26,235 bases of DNA from Hydnum rufescens UP504 (lineage: Eukaryota; Basidiomycota; Agaricomycetes; Cantharellales; Hydnaceae), in assembly GCA_014904985.1 (NCBI GenBank), contig MU128916.1, positions 1 through 26,235 on the forward strand. Direction: 5' to 3'. This document shows, piece by piece, positions 1 to 8,931 of this stretch. Within the stretch, counting starts at the first letter, position 1, and each line of letters opens with the position of its first letter. The translations under genes and the position numbers were made by a program. Under the pieces are notes generated by a model that did not search any database, was not told the DNA's origin, and saw only the letters and a list, made by a program, of their open reading frames with translations.

Positions 1-158
1 CATGCCTAAATCAACCCCAGAATGCCTATCAAATAGTTAAAAAGCCTGGGAGTGGTGCCTGCGGTGGGCACAGATAGGCGCACCTATTATAGGGACTTAG
101 AAATTTTTCATCTTTTGAACACCTTTAGACACTGCCTAGACGTGCCTATATAAAAACC

Positions 159-204
159 ACCTCTTAGGTCAAAGGCCAATGCAACCGGAACCCACCTAAG
201 AGGT
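159..204. repeat. 11-bp perfect inverted repeat
   Basis: The sequence ACCTCTTAGGT (159-169) is followed after 24 bases by its exact reverse complement ACCTAAGAGGT (194-204). The first 160 bases hold no gene I can support. They carry several dispersed TGCCTA/GCCTATC-like words and one GATAGGC in reverse orientation, which looks like the palindromic subterminal sequence of a mobile element. No mate terminus was found inside the window. Confidence 0.5.
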
Positions 205-221
205 ACCTTTTTGAGGGTGCG

Positions 222-1020
222 TTAGGTGTTGTCTTGACCCTTTAGTACTGCGGATCTCCTGGTCTCGTTCGACTTACCTTGAATATCTAGGTGATCCGCA
301 AGACAATCCGTTTGGTAGGAGTTGGCCTTACTTCTAGTCCGTGTGATCCCCTGGGGTAGTTTATGGCCTCGTTTACCATGATTATCCCTAGTGAGATCCG
401 AGTTCGTTGCATTGTACAGAAGTACTGCGGACTCAATCGGCCACAGAGACAGCGGTGTAATGGGACTCGTAGGCAACATGTCTTGAAACCTGTCCTTGTA
501 TCGGTTCTGGCTATGGGGAGGCTTGAATAAGTCCTCATGAGGTCGGCTCCTGTCATATCTTGACCGTCGGTACAAATTGGGGCCTGGAGTTGGTGGTTAG
601 GCAGAAGAACCATGGTTACTCTTAGTAATAAGCTGTAATTTCGTTCCTCTTCCTGGTTTGCAATGGAGCTTGAGTCCAGGGTACCGTCTTGCAATGTATA
701 CTTGCCCTTCCTGGCTATGACAGTACTCGTAGTCACCACGGAATATTTAGGCCACAAGAATCCCTCTATTTGCTTGGGTTTTGTGGTCCTGAACAAGTCG
801 GACAGTCGCTCAGTCTAGACTCTAGGATAACATTCCCAAAAATAGTGCTGATGCCACTCCGTGAGTCGTAGGAGCTCTGATCAGCTTGGTCATGTCACAC
901 TGGGGCTTCAAGGCTTTGTTTAGTTGCGGAGGTGGCTGCATGGCATTGCTCCATTCTGCTTGTAGACGAGATCTCTGTGACAAGTCTTCATTTTCCTTAG
1001 CTGCATAGATGTTCAACAGG
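222..1020 (-). pseudogene. Decayed coding-like tract downstream of the HECT remnant
   Basis: Read on the minus strand, this stretch has several overlapping open frames of 60-170 codons but no continuous gene. At 822-1016 there is a segment with the pattern EWSNAMQPPPQLNKALK...TKLIRAP. It resembles a second segment at about 1930-2060 (WNEAIQPFLQPNGP...TKLIGAP), so one ~60-residue unit occurs twice in this region. I do not recognise the family. Frames switch repeatedly, so it is either a broken gene or exons whose borders I could not place. It may belong to the same element or gene as the HECT remnant immediately upstream on this strand. Confidence 0.35.
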
Positions 1021-1107
1021 CTAGGTCTGCAGGCAAACTCGGGGCTGTGGTCAAAGCTAGTAGTCCAAATCTGGCCTTATCGCTTCGGGAAGCCAATCCT
1101 GAGTCCT

Positions 1108-1806
1108 TCATGCGTCACACAGGATCGGACTTGTGCATGACCCGAATTTTGCAACAATGAGTGGGCTGGATAACTGTTGGGTGGGCCTCCATGTCCCTTC
1201 TTGTGACTCCTTGGACGATTTATCGCAGTTCTTGACAATAAACATTTGTGATGTTCCGGCAGTGAATTGCAGCAATCGAGATTTGTGTCTGACGGCCCAG
1301 CTTTGGGTGGCTTGCCAGACGCAGGTAGGTCTCATCGTTCGTCTCATACTTCTGGTAATCTGTGGAATCCAACCGTCCTTGGCCCTGATATCAGACATGC
1401 TACCAATGAGGAGCTCCAGCTCATGCTCATTAAGGATAAGCTTGTCGAATCTAGACACAGAGACATTGGTTCATCCGCATACACAATGCAGATTACAGGA
1501 ACTCAAGGATGGACTCACATATTCTTTCTTATTTTCTTCAGTGATGGGTATGTCGGCACCACCTGGCTTGAGTTTGATAGTAGCCATTTTGCCGAAGCAG
1601 GCTTCAGTGGTGATAAGTGTTTCAAAGATGAGTTCGATAGTGTCACTTCCCAACTTCCAGGTCGAGCCACGAAAGAGGACCATGTGAATGCTCTTCAGGG
1701 CAGAGAGGGTAAACCTTTTCCTCCAAGTCACCTTGTAGGAACTGTTCATAAGGTTCAAGAACAGGAACTCATTTTGCCGGCCCATGTTCATTTGCGGAAG
1801 TGGCAC
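1108..1806 (-). pseudogene. HECT-type E3 ubiquitin ligase C-lobe remnant
   Basis: Minus-strand translation shows HECT catalytic-domain landmarks in the right order. LKPGGADIPITEENKKEYV lies near 1530-1590; a probable GTGAGT...CTAG intron follows; then LNEHELELLIGSMSDI near 1390-1440; then HKSRLLQFTAGTS near 1255-1290. HECT enzymes take ubiquitin from an E2 onto a cysteine in a late TCFN-like motif. I cannot find that motif after the TGTS segment, and the linker between ELELLIG and SRLLQF reads partly in another frame (DYQKYETNDE). The N-lobe, which binds the E2, is not recognisable upstream. It is therefore a frame-broken, probably inactive fragment. Homology is well supported; the parent subfamily (NEDD4/Rsp5, Tom1 or other) cannot be settled. 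Confidence 0.75.
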
Positions 1807-4003
1807 ATCACATCATTACCCCATTCTACTCGCAGGTAACAGCCTTTGAAGTATGCTTATTCTTTCCAGTTGTAGTAATGCTGACAATCTGGACAGAATG
1901 TGAGAGCCATGGGGATCTCGACTCAAGCTTAGGACTAAACACCTGTTTCGTGGACCATTGGGGCTCCGATCAGCTTGGTCACGTTGTATGGAAGCTCCAT
2001 GGGGCCATTTGGTTGCAGGAAAGGCTGTATTGCCTCATTCCATTTTGCTCATCGGTAGTAGTTTTGTGGTGAGCCCTTGTTGTCCCCAGTAGCGATAATT
2101 CTTAACTGATCATTACGTGGAACATCTCATATTACATCATGGGGATGTTCTCTGGCTCCTGCTTGGTGGACCCCTGTTGTGGAACTCCATTCATGCATAT
2201 AGTCCCCAATGTCACTTGGAGGCAAAACATTGGCCTTGAGGACTGGTTCCATCCTCAGTACTGTAAACAATTGATGCCTCAGGGATCCGGGACATGTCTG
2301 ATGAACTAGTTTTGTCATCTGAACATTTAGGGGGGAACAATCTCCTTGTGGGTGAATCTGGCCACAATGGCAACCTTTGTACACGCTCTTCTGGGCTTGT
2401 GACTCTCCTATGAGGGGTCTGTTTACTGCACTTCAAGTGCACGAATTATGAGGTTTGGCCACTAGTCCCATTTTTACGGATCCTGGGTTCCAATCTTGGC
2501 TGTACTCCTTCGTGCGAGTTCGGACACAGTGTGGCAATGATGGTGATTTGGAGCCTTGAATGGTGAGTTCCTCATTGCACTGATCCTTTTTACCGGCATC
2601 CTCGAGCTGGACTTTACACTTGGCTTCAGGCCGGACTGACCCTGGATTCAAATCACAATTATTGTAAGATGCAGATTTCCCCTGTGGACTCGGCGAGGAT
2701 TCTTCCAGAAGGACTTGTAGGAGGTCTAATCACCGATTACTAGGGTCCTTGTTCCCGATGGACCTGTCTGAATAGAATGCTAGTATATTCAAGGCATCCT
2801 TTAGTTGTTGCTGTGCTTGGCAGACTATGTGCTGGAGTTGATCTCGAGAGCATGACCCCCTTAAAAGGTCGGACTGTTCAAGGTCATTCAGGCTGATCTC
2901 ATACTTTGGGCATGGGGCAACCCACAAAATAACACGGTTTCCTGTACTACTTTCTGTAGTATACACCCACACTGTATGATCGGATGTACGAGTGCTGTGT
3001 CTAGCCTATAGCAAGTGGAATACCTGGAGGACTTGCATATGATTTGGCTACCAAAATAACTCGAGTCCACATCTAAGTCATGGAGTAACCAATCGAGCCA
3101 AATAGAGACAATACTCAGAGCACTGTTGATGTTGGTTTTACCACTACGTTCCAAGGACAAGCAGATACATTGGTATAAACAAGTAAGCTGGATATGTGTA
3201 GGGCAAGTCACGAAGCTGGCAGGTTCCTTTGTCAGCCCTAATGGACCATAATATGATGGACCAGGCAGTGGTGTTGCCAATCTTGTACTCAGGTTGCAAG
3301 TAAGGTTCCAGGAAGGTGTGCTATGTGGATCCAACAGGCTTTCTGAGGAATTTACCTTACTAGACAAGGGGCTAGATGGTATACTGGAGCTGGTGACAGG
3401 TTGTGTGACCATGGAATCATCGGGTCGTCGTGCACATGTTAAACTCATATCCTGCAGGTCCTTTGTAGAGCTCGGGTTATGGTGTTTTTTAAGGGGAGTA
3501 TCCACCCTTCTTAAGGTATCCACCCAACTTGAGAGGGGGCTAAGAGTTCCATTTGTGAATGGCTTGTGGGCTCATTCAAAAACAGACATTCCAAGTGACA
3601 GATCCTCGAAGGACGGGGGTGTCGTGTTTGCATCTGTAAGAATGTCGCAAGGTCTAGGGGATAGAGGTTGAACTGTTAAAGATCTAGAGGCTCTCTTGTG
3701 AACATTCGAATCCCAAATAACTGCATCCAGAGGTGTGCGGAAGGAGGAAGAGGGTACTGAGTTCAAACCATGGACAGTCCTGTAGGGACCTGCCAATGGA
3801 GTTCTTACACACTCCACCAGTGTTAATTTGGTAGTATCTGAATTAAGGAGTGGGGAGGGACTGGAGGATGGAGGAGGTTCCGGTTCCAATGGATTAGTCC
3901 AGTCCATGGGACTGAGACCATTCCACCTAGCCCGACAGGCTAGTAGTTCCTGGAGGGTTAGGGTTTCTATGCCCACTAGGGCAAAGTAAGAAGGTTTAGG
4001 CAT
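1800..4003 (-). other. Unassigned minus-strand gene-like region upstream of HECT remnant
   Basis: Open minus-strand segments run through this tract without one uninterrupted frame. The most 5' segment (4003 to 3572) begins MPKPSYFALVGIETLTLQEL and turns Pro/Ser-rich. The next (3523 to 2888) is Ser/Thr/Pro-rich and looks like a disordered linker. A segment near 2340-2384 has a cysteine/histidine cluster (KGCHCGQIHPQGDC) that could be a small zinc-binding finger. Near 1930-2060 lies one copy of the TKLI-AP unit also seen at 822-1016. The order suggests one large, intron-rich or decayed minus-strand gene ending in the HECT part. Exon borders and function remain unresolved; a transposon origin is possible. 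Confidence 0.3.
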
Positions 4004-4177
4004 AAAGCTGGGAGTCGCACAGTGTGTAGTGCATAATCAACAGGTCTGCAACTCTATGAGACAGACAGTTGATGGTGGTAGAAAAGATGCATTTCGGACT
4101 CTGCCATGGCTGGCTATCACTAGACTAATTATGTAATAAGAGATGAATCTAGTTATAAGCCAGGGCAGCACCAAACT

Positions 4178-4200
4178 CCAGTGGAGAAGCTTTCCACTGG
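4178..4200. repeat. 8-bp hairpin
   Basis: CCAGTGGA (4178-4185) pairs with TCCACTGG (4193-4200) across a 7-base loop. The flank up to 4245 is purine-rich. There is no gene in 4004-4270 that I can support. Confidence 0.35.
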
Positions 4201-4380
4201 GTTTGAATAGGAACTAGGAAAGAGAAAAAGAAAGAGAGAAAGTAGGCAAGAGCTATGGCTCTGCCCATGGGTCTGCCGAGTGGCCTAAGGGACTCCAGAC
4301 ACCACTAACAGTGAGTAATGCAGTCCAAATCCTTCCCTTAGTGTCGATTCATTGTTTTTTGGAAGGCTATAAACTGATGG

Positions 4381-5404
4381 GTTGACCATTATGAGCTAAT
4401 GGATCTCACAATTTCTACTGCCGATTGGGCCCTGCTTGGCAACCTGGAACAGATCCTTGAGGTACAATCTATTGCAGTGACTTCCTTGTTGAGTCAAGCA
4501 TCTAATGCATTAATATTGTAGCCATTTGCAAATATCACTCTTGAAATGTCAAAAGCTGACACCCTGACACTTCTGTACACACTGCCCTTCTATGATATTC
4601 TGGAGCAGCACTTGTTGAAAGTTGTAGTGGAGAAAAATTTTTCGAATCCAGTTTTGGCTCATGCTATAGAGGGCAGGCTTGAGATACCTGGAAAATATCA
4701 CTCTTATGCCAAAGAGAACCAGTACTTCACTCTTGCCACAAGTACGCAACAGTAATTTGTCCTTGTTTTCATGCAACTCATTAGATCCTTGATTCAGTGT
4801 GCCATCCCAGTATACGGTTGTCATTCTTTCATAATGAAGATGATCAGAATGCTGAATTCCATGCACGGGCCCTTTTCGAGCATGTCTACAACAAATACAA
4901 GAAGGAGAGTCATATTCCCTCAATGTCCGAGCCTACCCCTGTGCCAGTAACTCCCAATGCTTCAAGTCTCATGGACCAACTTGCCTCCACACTATCGATT
5001 AATCACCTGAAGGATAGCACTGTTGTGAAGAATGAACTGGAGCACTATTGGGATTTTGTATTTCCATACAACTTTAAATCCAATCCTTTGGATTGGTTTC
5101 AGGTGAGTACTGAAACATCATTTCATCAGAGCAACCCTTGAACATCTCATTATAGGTGAATGGTCACGAATTTCCTATTCTGTCTCTCATGGCACGCGAT
5201 TTTCTTGTGATTCCTGCCTCAAGTGTTTCAGTCAAACGCATCTTTTCATCCTCATGTCATTTGTGTACAGATGTCCGTTCATCACTAAAAGCCGCGACAA
5301 TATCCACAGCCATGCTGACAAAACAGTGGCTGAAAGACGGCTTGTATCCAAATTTTACTGGCCAACCATCACACATGGAGGGAAAGAAATCAGGCCAGAA
5401 GTAG
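4381..5404 (+). pseudogene. hAT-family transposase, 5'-truncated
   Basis: Four exons join in one frame. Exon a is 4381-4461, ending LGNLEQILE. Exon b is 4522-4741 (PFANITLEMSKADTLTLLYTL...). Exon c is 4798-5102 (CHPSIRLSFFHN... to PLDWFQ). Exon d is 5156-5404. Introns 4462-4521, 4742-4797 and 5103-5155 are GT-AG and 53-60 bp long. The last exon is the hAT C-terminal dimerisation domain (VNGHEFPILSLMARDFLVIPASS, then RSSLKA), needed for transposase assembly. The usual SER-F motif reads SVKRIF. The N-terminal BED finger and the first catalytic Asp are absent: in-frame stops lie at 4339 and 4375. The gene is therefore a truncated, non-functional source. A hAT-type terminal arm lies 340 bp downstream, consistent with its own 3' end. 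Confidence 0.85.
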
Positions 5405-5612
5405 TTGGATTGTACATAGTTTTACATTTCGCAACTATGTGGTCGAGTTCCTAATTTGGAAACCTGTGCTCGGCAAACTGCGGAACGAATTTTCATTGAA
5501 GAAGCAGATTCCCATCACTTTGACATCACTTCCTCAGCACCCTACAGTCTTTCTGCAGCTCTCTAGGGCATTTTAGCGGGTATGGCATCTTCCATCTATT
5601 AGTAATTGATTA

Positions 5613-5669
5613 TAATAGGTTATTAATACATTACACACTTTAACCTATTAATTACTCTCTCGGAGTAAT
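5613..5669. repeat. Clustered AT-rich hairpins 3' of the hAT transposase
   Basis: TAATAGGTTA (5613-5622) is matched by its perfect reverse complement TAACCTATTA (5641-5650). Immediately after, ATTACTC (5651-5657) pairs with GAGTAAT (5663-5669) across a 5-base loop. They sit between the transposase stop and the GACTC-rich terminal arm, in an otherwise non-coding 5405-5690 stretch. They are most simply read as subterminal structure of the hAT element. Confidence 0.45.
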
Positions 5670-5689
5670 AGGTAATCTAATCTGAGAAG

Positions 5690-5744
5690 CCTTAACTCGA
5701 CTTGCGACTTGAGTCGACTCAAGCCGCAAGTCATGGCAACACTA
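5690..5744. mobile_element. Right terminal arm of a hAT element
   Basis: The arm is a dense run of GACTC/GAGTC/AAGTCG words ending in ATGGCAACACTA at 5744. Read from that end outward-in, TAGTGTTGCCATGACTTGCGGC nearly repeats the left end of the neighbouring element at 5753. CAACACTA is the reverse complement of the TAGTGTTG terminus seen on the other hAT-like elements of this window. It is probably the right end of the element that carried the transposase at 4381-5404. Its left partner was not found. Confidence 0.6.
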
Positions 5745-6283
5745 ACAAGAGATAGTGTTACCATGACTTGCGGCTTGAGCCGACTCAAGTCGCAAGTCAA
5801 GTCACTCGGAGTCGCGCCGAGCCGTTTGCAAGTCGAGTCGTTTCTGTGACTCCGAGTCGCAAGTCGAGTCGCAGGAATCGGTTCGAACCGACTCCGAGTC
5901 GCAAAATTACCAGTAACATAGACAGTGCAGGCTCTATTCATATATGACTCTATGCTCAAAATCAACCTCAATGGTGGTGTAAAGCCTGATTTTTACATTG
6001 TGAGAACGAAAAAAATTGGCCAGACTCCTCCTCACCTGTCACATGTTCCGGAGTTTTCCGAGGCACATGTGACAGATGTGGGCCCGGCTATTGGACAACC
6101 AGCTGGAATTGCCATATATGGCCATATGGAAAGTACCGACGACTCAAGTCGACTCAAGTCACAAGTCGCGGCTCGACTTGCGACTCGGAGTCGGAAGAAG
6201 TCGCAAGTCGCAAGGAGTCGCCGGAGTTGCCCGAAGTCGAGTCAAGCCGCGCCAAGTCGCGCCGTGGCAACACTAACAAGAGA
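5745..6283. mobile_element. 523-bp non-autonomous hAT element with 8-bp target duplication
   Basis: The element spans 5753-6275. It starts TAGTGTTACCATGAC and ends GTGGCAACACTA, so its termini are inverted repeats of about 8-12 bp. The 8-base word ACAAGAGA lies directly on both sides (5745-5752 and 6276-6283), a perfect target-site duplication of the length typical of hAT transposons. Both ends carry GACTC/GAGTC-rich subterminal arms; the middle (about 5930-6130) is unrelated sequence. No transposase domain is visible inside, so it would have to be mobilised in trans. Confidence 0.85.
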
Positions 6284-6337
6284 CCACCAACATGCCAGCC
6301 GGATGCAAGACTTGACTTCGATGATGTACACAGGTGA

Positions 6338-6707
6338 TTAATTGATGTCTGGCAGAAACAAAACCTACTAGCAACAAAAAAGAACCTTCAGCCTTCGCCA
6401 GACTCCCCGTAAGCCGCGAGCACGGCTCCACCCACGATCCTCGCAAAGTACGCCAGGTGATACTTGAGCTCCGATAGTAGACACATATGCCAACCCCATG
6501 TCAACTTGCCCTCTTTTAATTGCCAATCAAATGGGTCCCACGCAACAGCAAGAATTATCACACGACCATCCCTACATCCAATGGCAATACGAGAGTGAGT
6601 CCGGTGCCCCGATACAGAGATGCGAGTAACTGGGTAGTGTGGGGGGATATAGCAGATACGTCTGACAAGGCCATCTTCGTGGCACTTCACTTGTATCCAC
6701 TGGCCAT
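6338..6707 (-). pseudogene. Duplicate of the NACHT-WD40 gene 3' end (segment A, copy 1)
   Basis: This segment matches 10041-10410 base for base apart from a handful of C/T and A/G changes and single-base indels. Minus-strand codons from about 6690 to 6388 give the C-terminal part of the WD40 gene. The tail in this copy (WGWHMCLLSELKYHLAYFARIVGG) stays open to the shared terminal AYGESGEG. In the full gene the same tail is read through two compensating single-base shifts (extra C near 10211-10214, change near 10117). The fragment has no promoter or upstream domains and is not a functional gene. Confidence 0.85.
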
Positions 6708-7123
6708 AAGGGTATTAGAAGTTGTGGAACCACAGTATAGTGAGAAATGGGTCAATTTTTTGTGAAGACTTGTATGTTCTTATCAACTCAAGGTCAACTC
6801 AAGTCAACTCAAGTCAACTCAAGTCAATTCGAGTCGACTCAATCAGCTCGGCTTGGCAAGTCAATTTGACAGCTCGGCTCGACTTCGCCGCGACTTGGGC
6901 TCAGCTTGTATCCGACTCGACTCACGGCTCGAGCCGACTTCGAGCACGATCGCGGCAACACTACCTGGTGGCTGGTGCCGGATCCATTACATAAGCTGAT
7001 GCACACAATGGATTAGAGATGAGGCATAAGCTAAGGTGAAAGGAATACCGTCTACATTGATTTAGCACTTACAAAGCTCTGAGAGAAGCAACATCAGTGG
7101 CAGCTTCAGGCTGCCCCCTCTAG
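6708..7123. repeat. Duplicate of hAT right end plus flank (segment B, copy 1)
   Basis: It corresponds to 9618-10040 at high identity, including the tandem TCAACTCAAG words, the GACTC-rich arm, the CGGCAACACTA terminus and the flank up to CCCCCTCTAG. Most differences are single-base indels. Here it follows segment A, whereas in the other copy it precedes segment A. A short + frame overlapping the GACTC repeats (6722-6994) is repeat-derived and not a gene. Confidence 0.85.
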
Positions 7124-7189
7124 TCATTCTGGATTATGGTTAAAATCAGTGTTCAGCTCAGATATTTCTCATGTCCGCAGGGGCTCATG

Positions 7190-7353
7190 ATTTCAGGTTT
7201 GAACCTGGGTTAAACCTGAACCTGACCTGAACCTAACCTAAGATAGGTTTTCTTCAGGTTAGGTTCAGGTTTTGCCAATTGAGGAGATTCAGGTTTTGGT
7301 TAAGCTCAGGTTTTGCCCAAATGGGGCAAAACCTGACCTGAACCTGACTTTGG
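7190..7353. mobile_element. AGGTTC-rich palindromic element
   Basis: The stretch is packed with AACCTGA/TCAGGTT words in both orientations. CAGGTTTTGCCC (7307-7318) and GGGCAAAACCTG (7324-7335) form a perfect 12-bp stem with a 5-base loop. The right edge reads GGCAACCATAG, resembling a hAT-type GGCAA...TA terminus. No matching left terminus or target duplication could be placed, so the class call is tentative. Confidence 0.5.
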
Positions 7354-7364
7354 CAACCATAGCC

Positions 7365-8445
7365 ACCAGCATGAAACCTGCTATTCTCCATGGCATTTTT
7401 AGAATCTTGCCAGATGATTACTGTCTCCATCCTGACTCCAGGTACAGAGCTGGCTCACCTCCTGCACACTTCCAGCACATTCCTGAGCATGAGGCCATGG
7501 CTAAGTCTAATGCTTCTGCCAATCTCATGTGAGTTGATACTCCTGGCTATCCCAGTCACAGCAACTATCCAATTTATGCAAAAAACATCTGTGCCATCAA
7601 GGGTTTAGCTCCCATTCCCTGTAGGCCAAATGATGTTTCTATCTGTTTGGACATGAGTACACCCCCAGTATTAAAATCACACACAAAATGTTTGAAGTAA
7701 GCATTCTCATTAGTTTCCAAATTTAATGCTTTGACTGACTTCCTTTACATCTCATAGCTTGATTACCCTCTGCACCATCCACCAGCCTGGAACACTGTCA
7801 CTACCACCATGGAGAACCAATCTGGAGCTGCAGGCACTGGTATGTCCCAAGTGTCATCTCCTGGCACATCCCACATTCATGTCACCTGAACTAGACACTG
7901 CAGAAAAATACCCCATCTCCAGAAGTGGAACCATCTGCTGACAAAGCAAAGAATTCTGTAATCACAGCAATTAGTGAGGAAGATGAAGGTAAGGCACCCA
8001 TCTAACTGCCACATTTATCTAAACTAATATAATCATGCTAGATGACCTCATCCTTCCACCTGAATTTGAATTGGCACACTGGCCAGTGCATCCTGATAAT
8101 GTGCATCTCCTACAAGCACTGGCAAATGAAAAACATTGGAGGACCAACCCTCTCTGAGCATTTGTGGAAGGCTTGGATGGTCCCATTGCACCATCCTGCT
8201 ACAAGAAGATGCTCCATAGTGCCGTTGTCCAAGTATCATTTACATTAAGGTACTATGTATTCAATGACTCAATGGGGGGAAGAAGACCCATTTCACTGCT
8301 ATTGTGGAAGAGATCATTGTCCTTCAGAAACCTGACCCATCAGCATGGGATGTATCACCATCATCTCCTGCAAAGCATCACCTTGCTGCCCCCTCCTTTT
8401 CCCCAAAGAAGAAGTCCCAAACTACCTAGGTATGGGTTTTCTTTC
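7365..8445 (+). pseudogene. Decayed spliced reading frame of unknown function
   Basis: Plus-strand segments read like exons of one protein. The first (about 7369-7530, DDYCLHPDSRYRAGSPPAHF...) continues past a TGA as VDTPGYPSHSNYPIYAKNIC to about 7695. After a GTAAGC...CATAG intron comes LDYPLHHPPAWNTVTTTMEN (about 7759-7890). Then, in another frame, KNSVITAISEEDE runs to a GTAAGG...CTAG intron (7988-8040). It continues PPEFELAHWPVHPDNVHLLQALANEKH, and after a one-base shift AFVEGLDGPIAPSCYKKMLHS to about 8440. Residue composition and order look protein-like, but I do not recognise the family. Stops and shifts indicate a pseudogene. Its position between transposon fragments makes a mobile-element passenger plausible. 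Confidence 0.45.
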
Positions 8446-8584
8446 TGCCTGCATACATAAACTAATGTATGCACTTGCTGTTGGAAATCAAGAGTCATGT
8501 GCATACAGCTTAGTCATTTCCCCTTTTGGATAGCCTTCTCTTTTTGGCAACCACTATATAGTTGTGGTATTCCCTGACAGCTTT

Positions 8585-8719
8585 CCTCAGTCCTCTTATA
8601 CAAGACTGAGGTAAGCTGACCCCCAATAGTATTCTACCTATGGTTTAATACTCATCCTGTATATAGCCTATTTTCCTAGGTATTATATACTTGACTCAGT
8701 CCTCTTATATGAGACTGAG
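8585..8719. repeat. Two related CTCAGTC hairpins
   Basis: CCTCAGTC/GACTGAGG form an 8-bp stem at 8585-8611 with loop CTCTTATACAA. CTCAGTC/GACTGAG form a 7-bp stem at 8695-8719 with loop CTCTTATATGA. The loops are almost the same, and TATTTTCCTAG occurs both before and after the second hairpin. The flanks (8450-8930) hold no supportable gene. Confidence 0.5.
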
Positions 8720-8931
8720 CCTATTTTCCTAGTCTCTTGACACTTGCTCTTTAGATCCCCAATCAATATGAAGGTTGCCCCTTCAAAATGTACATCTTAA
8801 ATCCAATAATCATATCTTGTCTTGATCTCTATCTCAATTCTTCCTTGTCTTACCTCATTTTTCACATCTTGCTCCATTGATCCTTATTTCATCTTGTTCA
8901 CCATGTCTCTATGATCCTGTCTGTTGAAAGA

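Noticed and set aside
4275..4360. Functional tRNA-Ser or tRNA-Leu gene
   Set aside because: The A-box is good, but the T-arm is degenerate and no acceptor stem can be drawn; kept only as a tRNA-like remnant.
4742..4784. Intron 4742-4784 in the hAT transposase
   Set aside because: It would shift the frame; ending at 4797 instead gives an in-frame join into CHPSIRLSFF, as the family expects.
6783..6835. Tandem TCAACTCAAG units as a CRISPR-like array
   Set aside because: The units are contiguous 10-mers without spacers, in a eukaryotic transposon arm.
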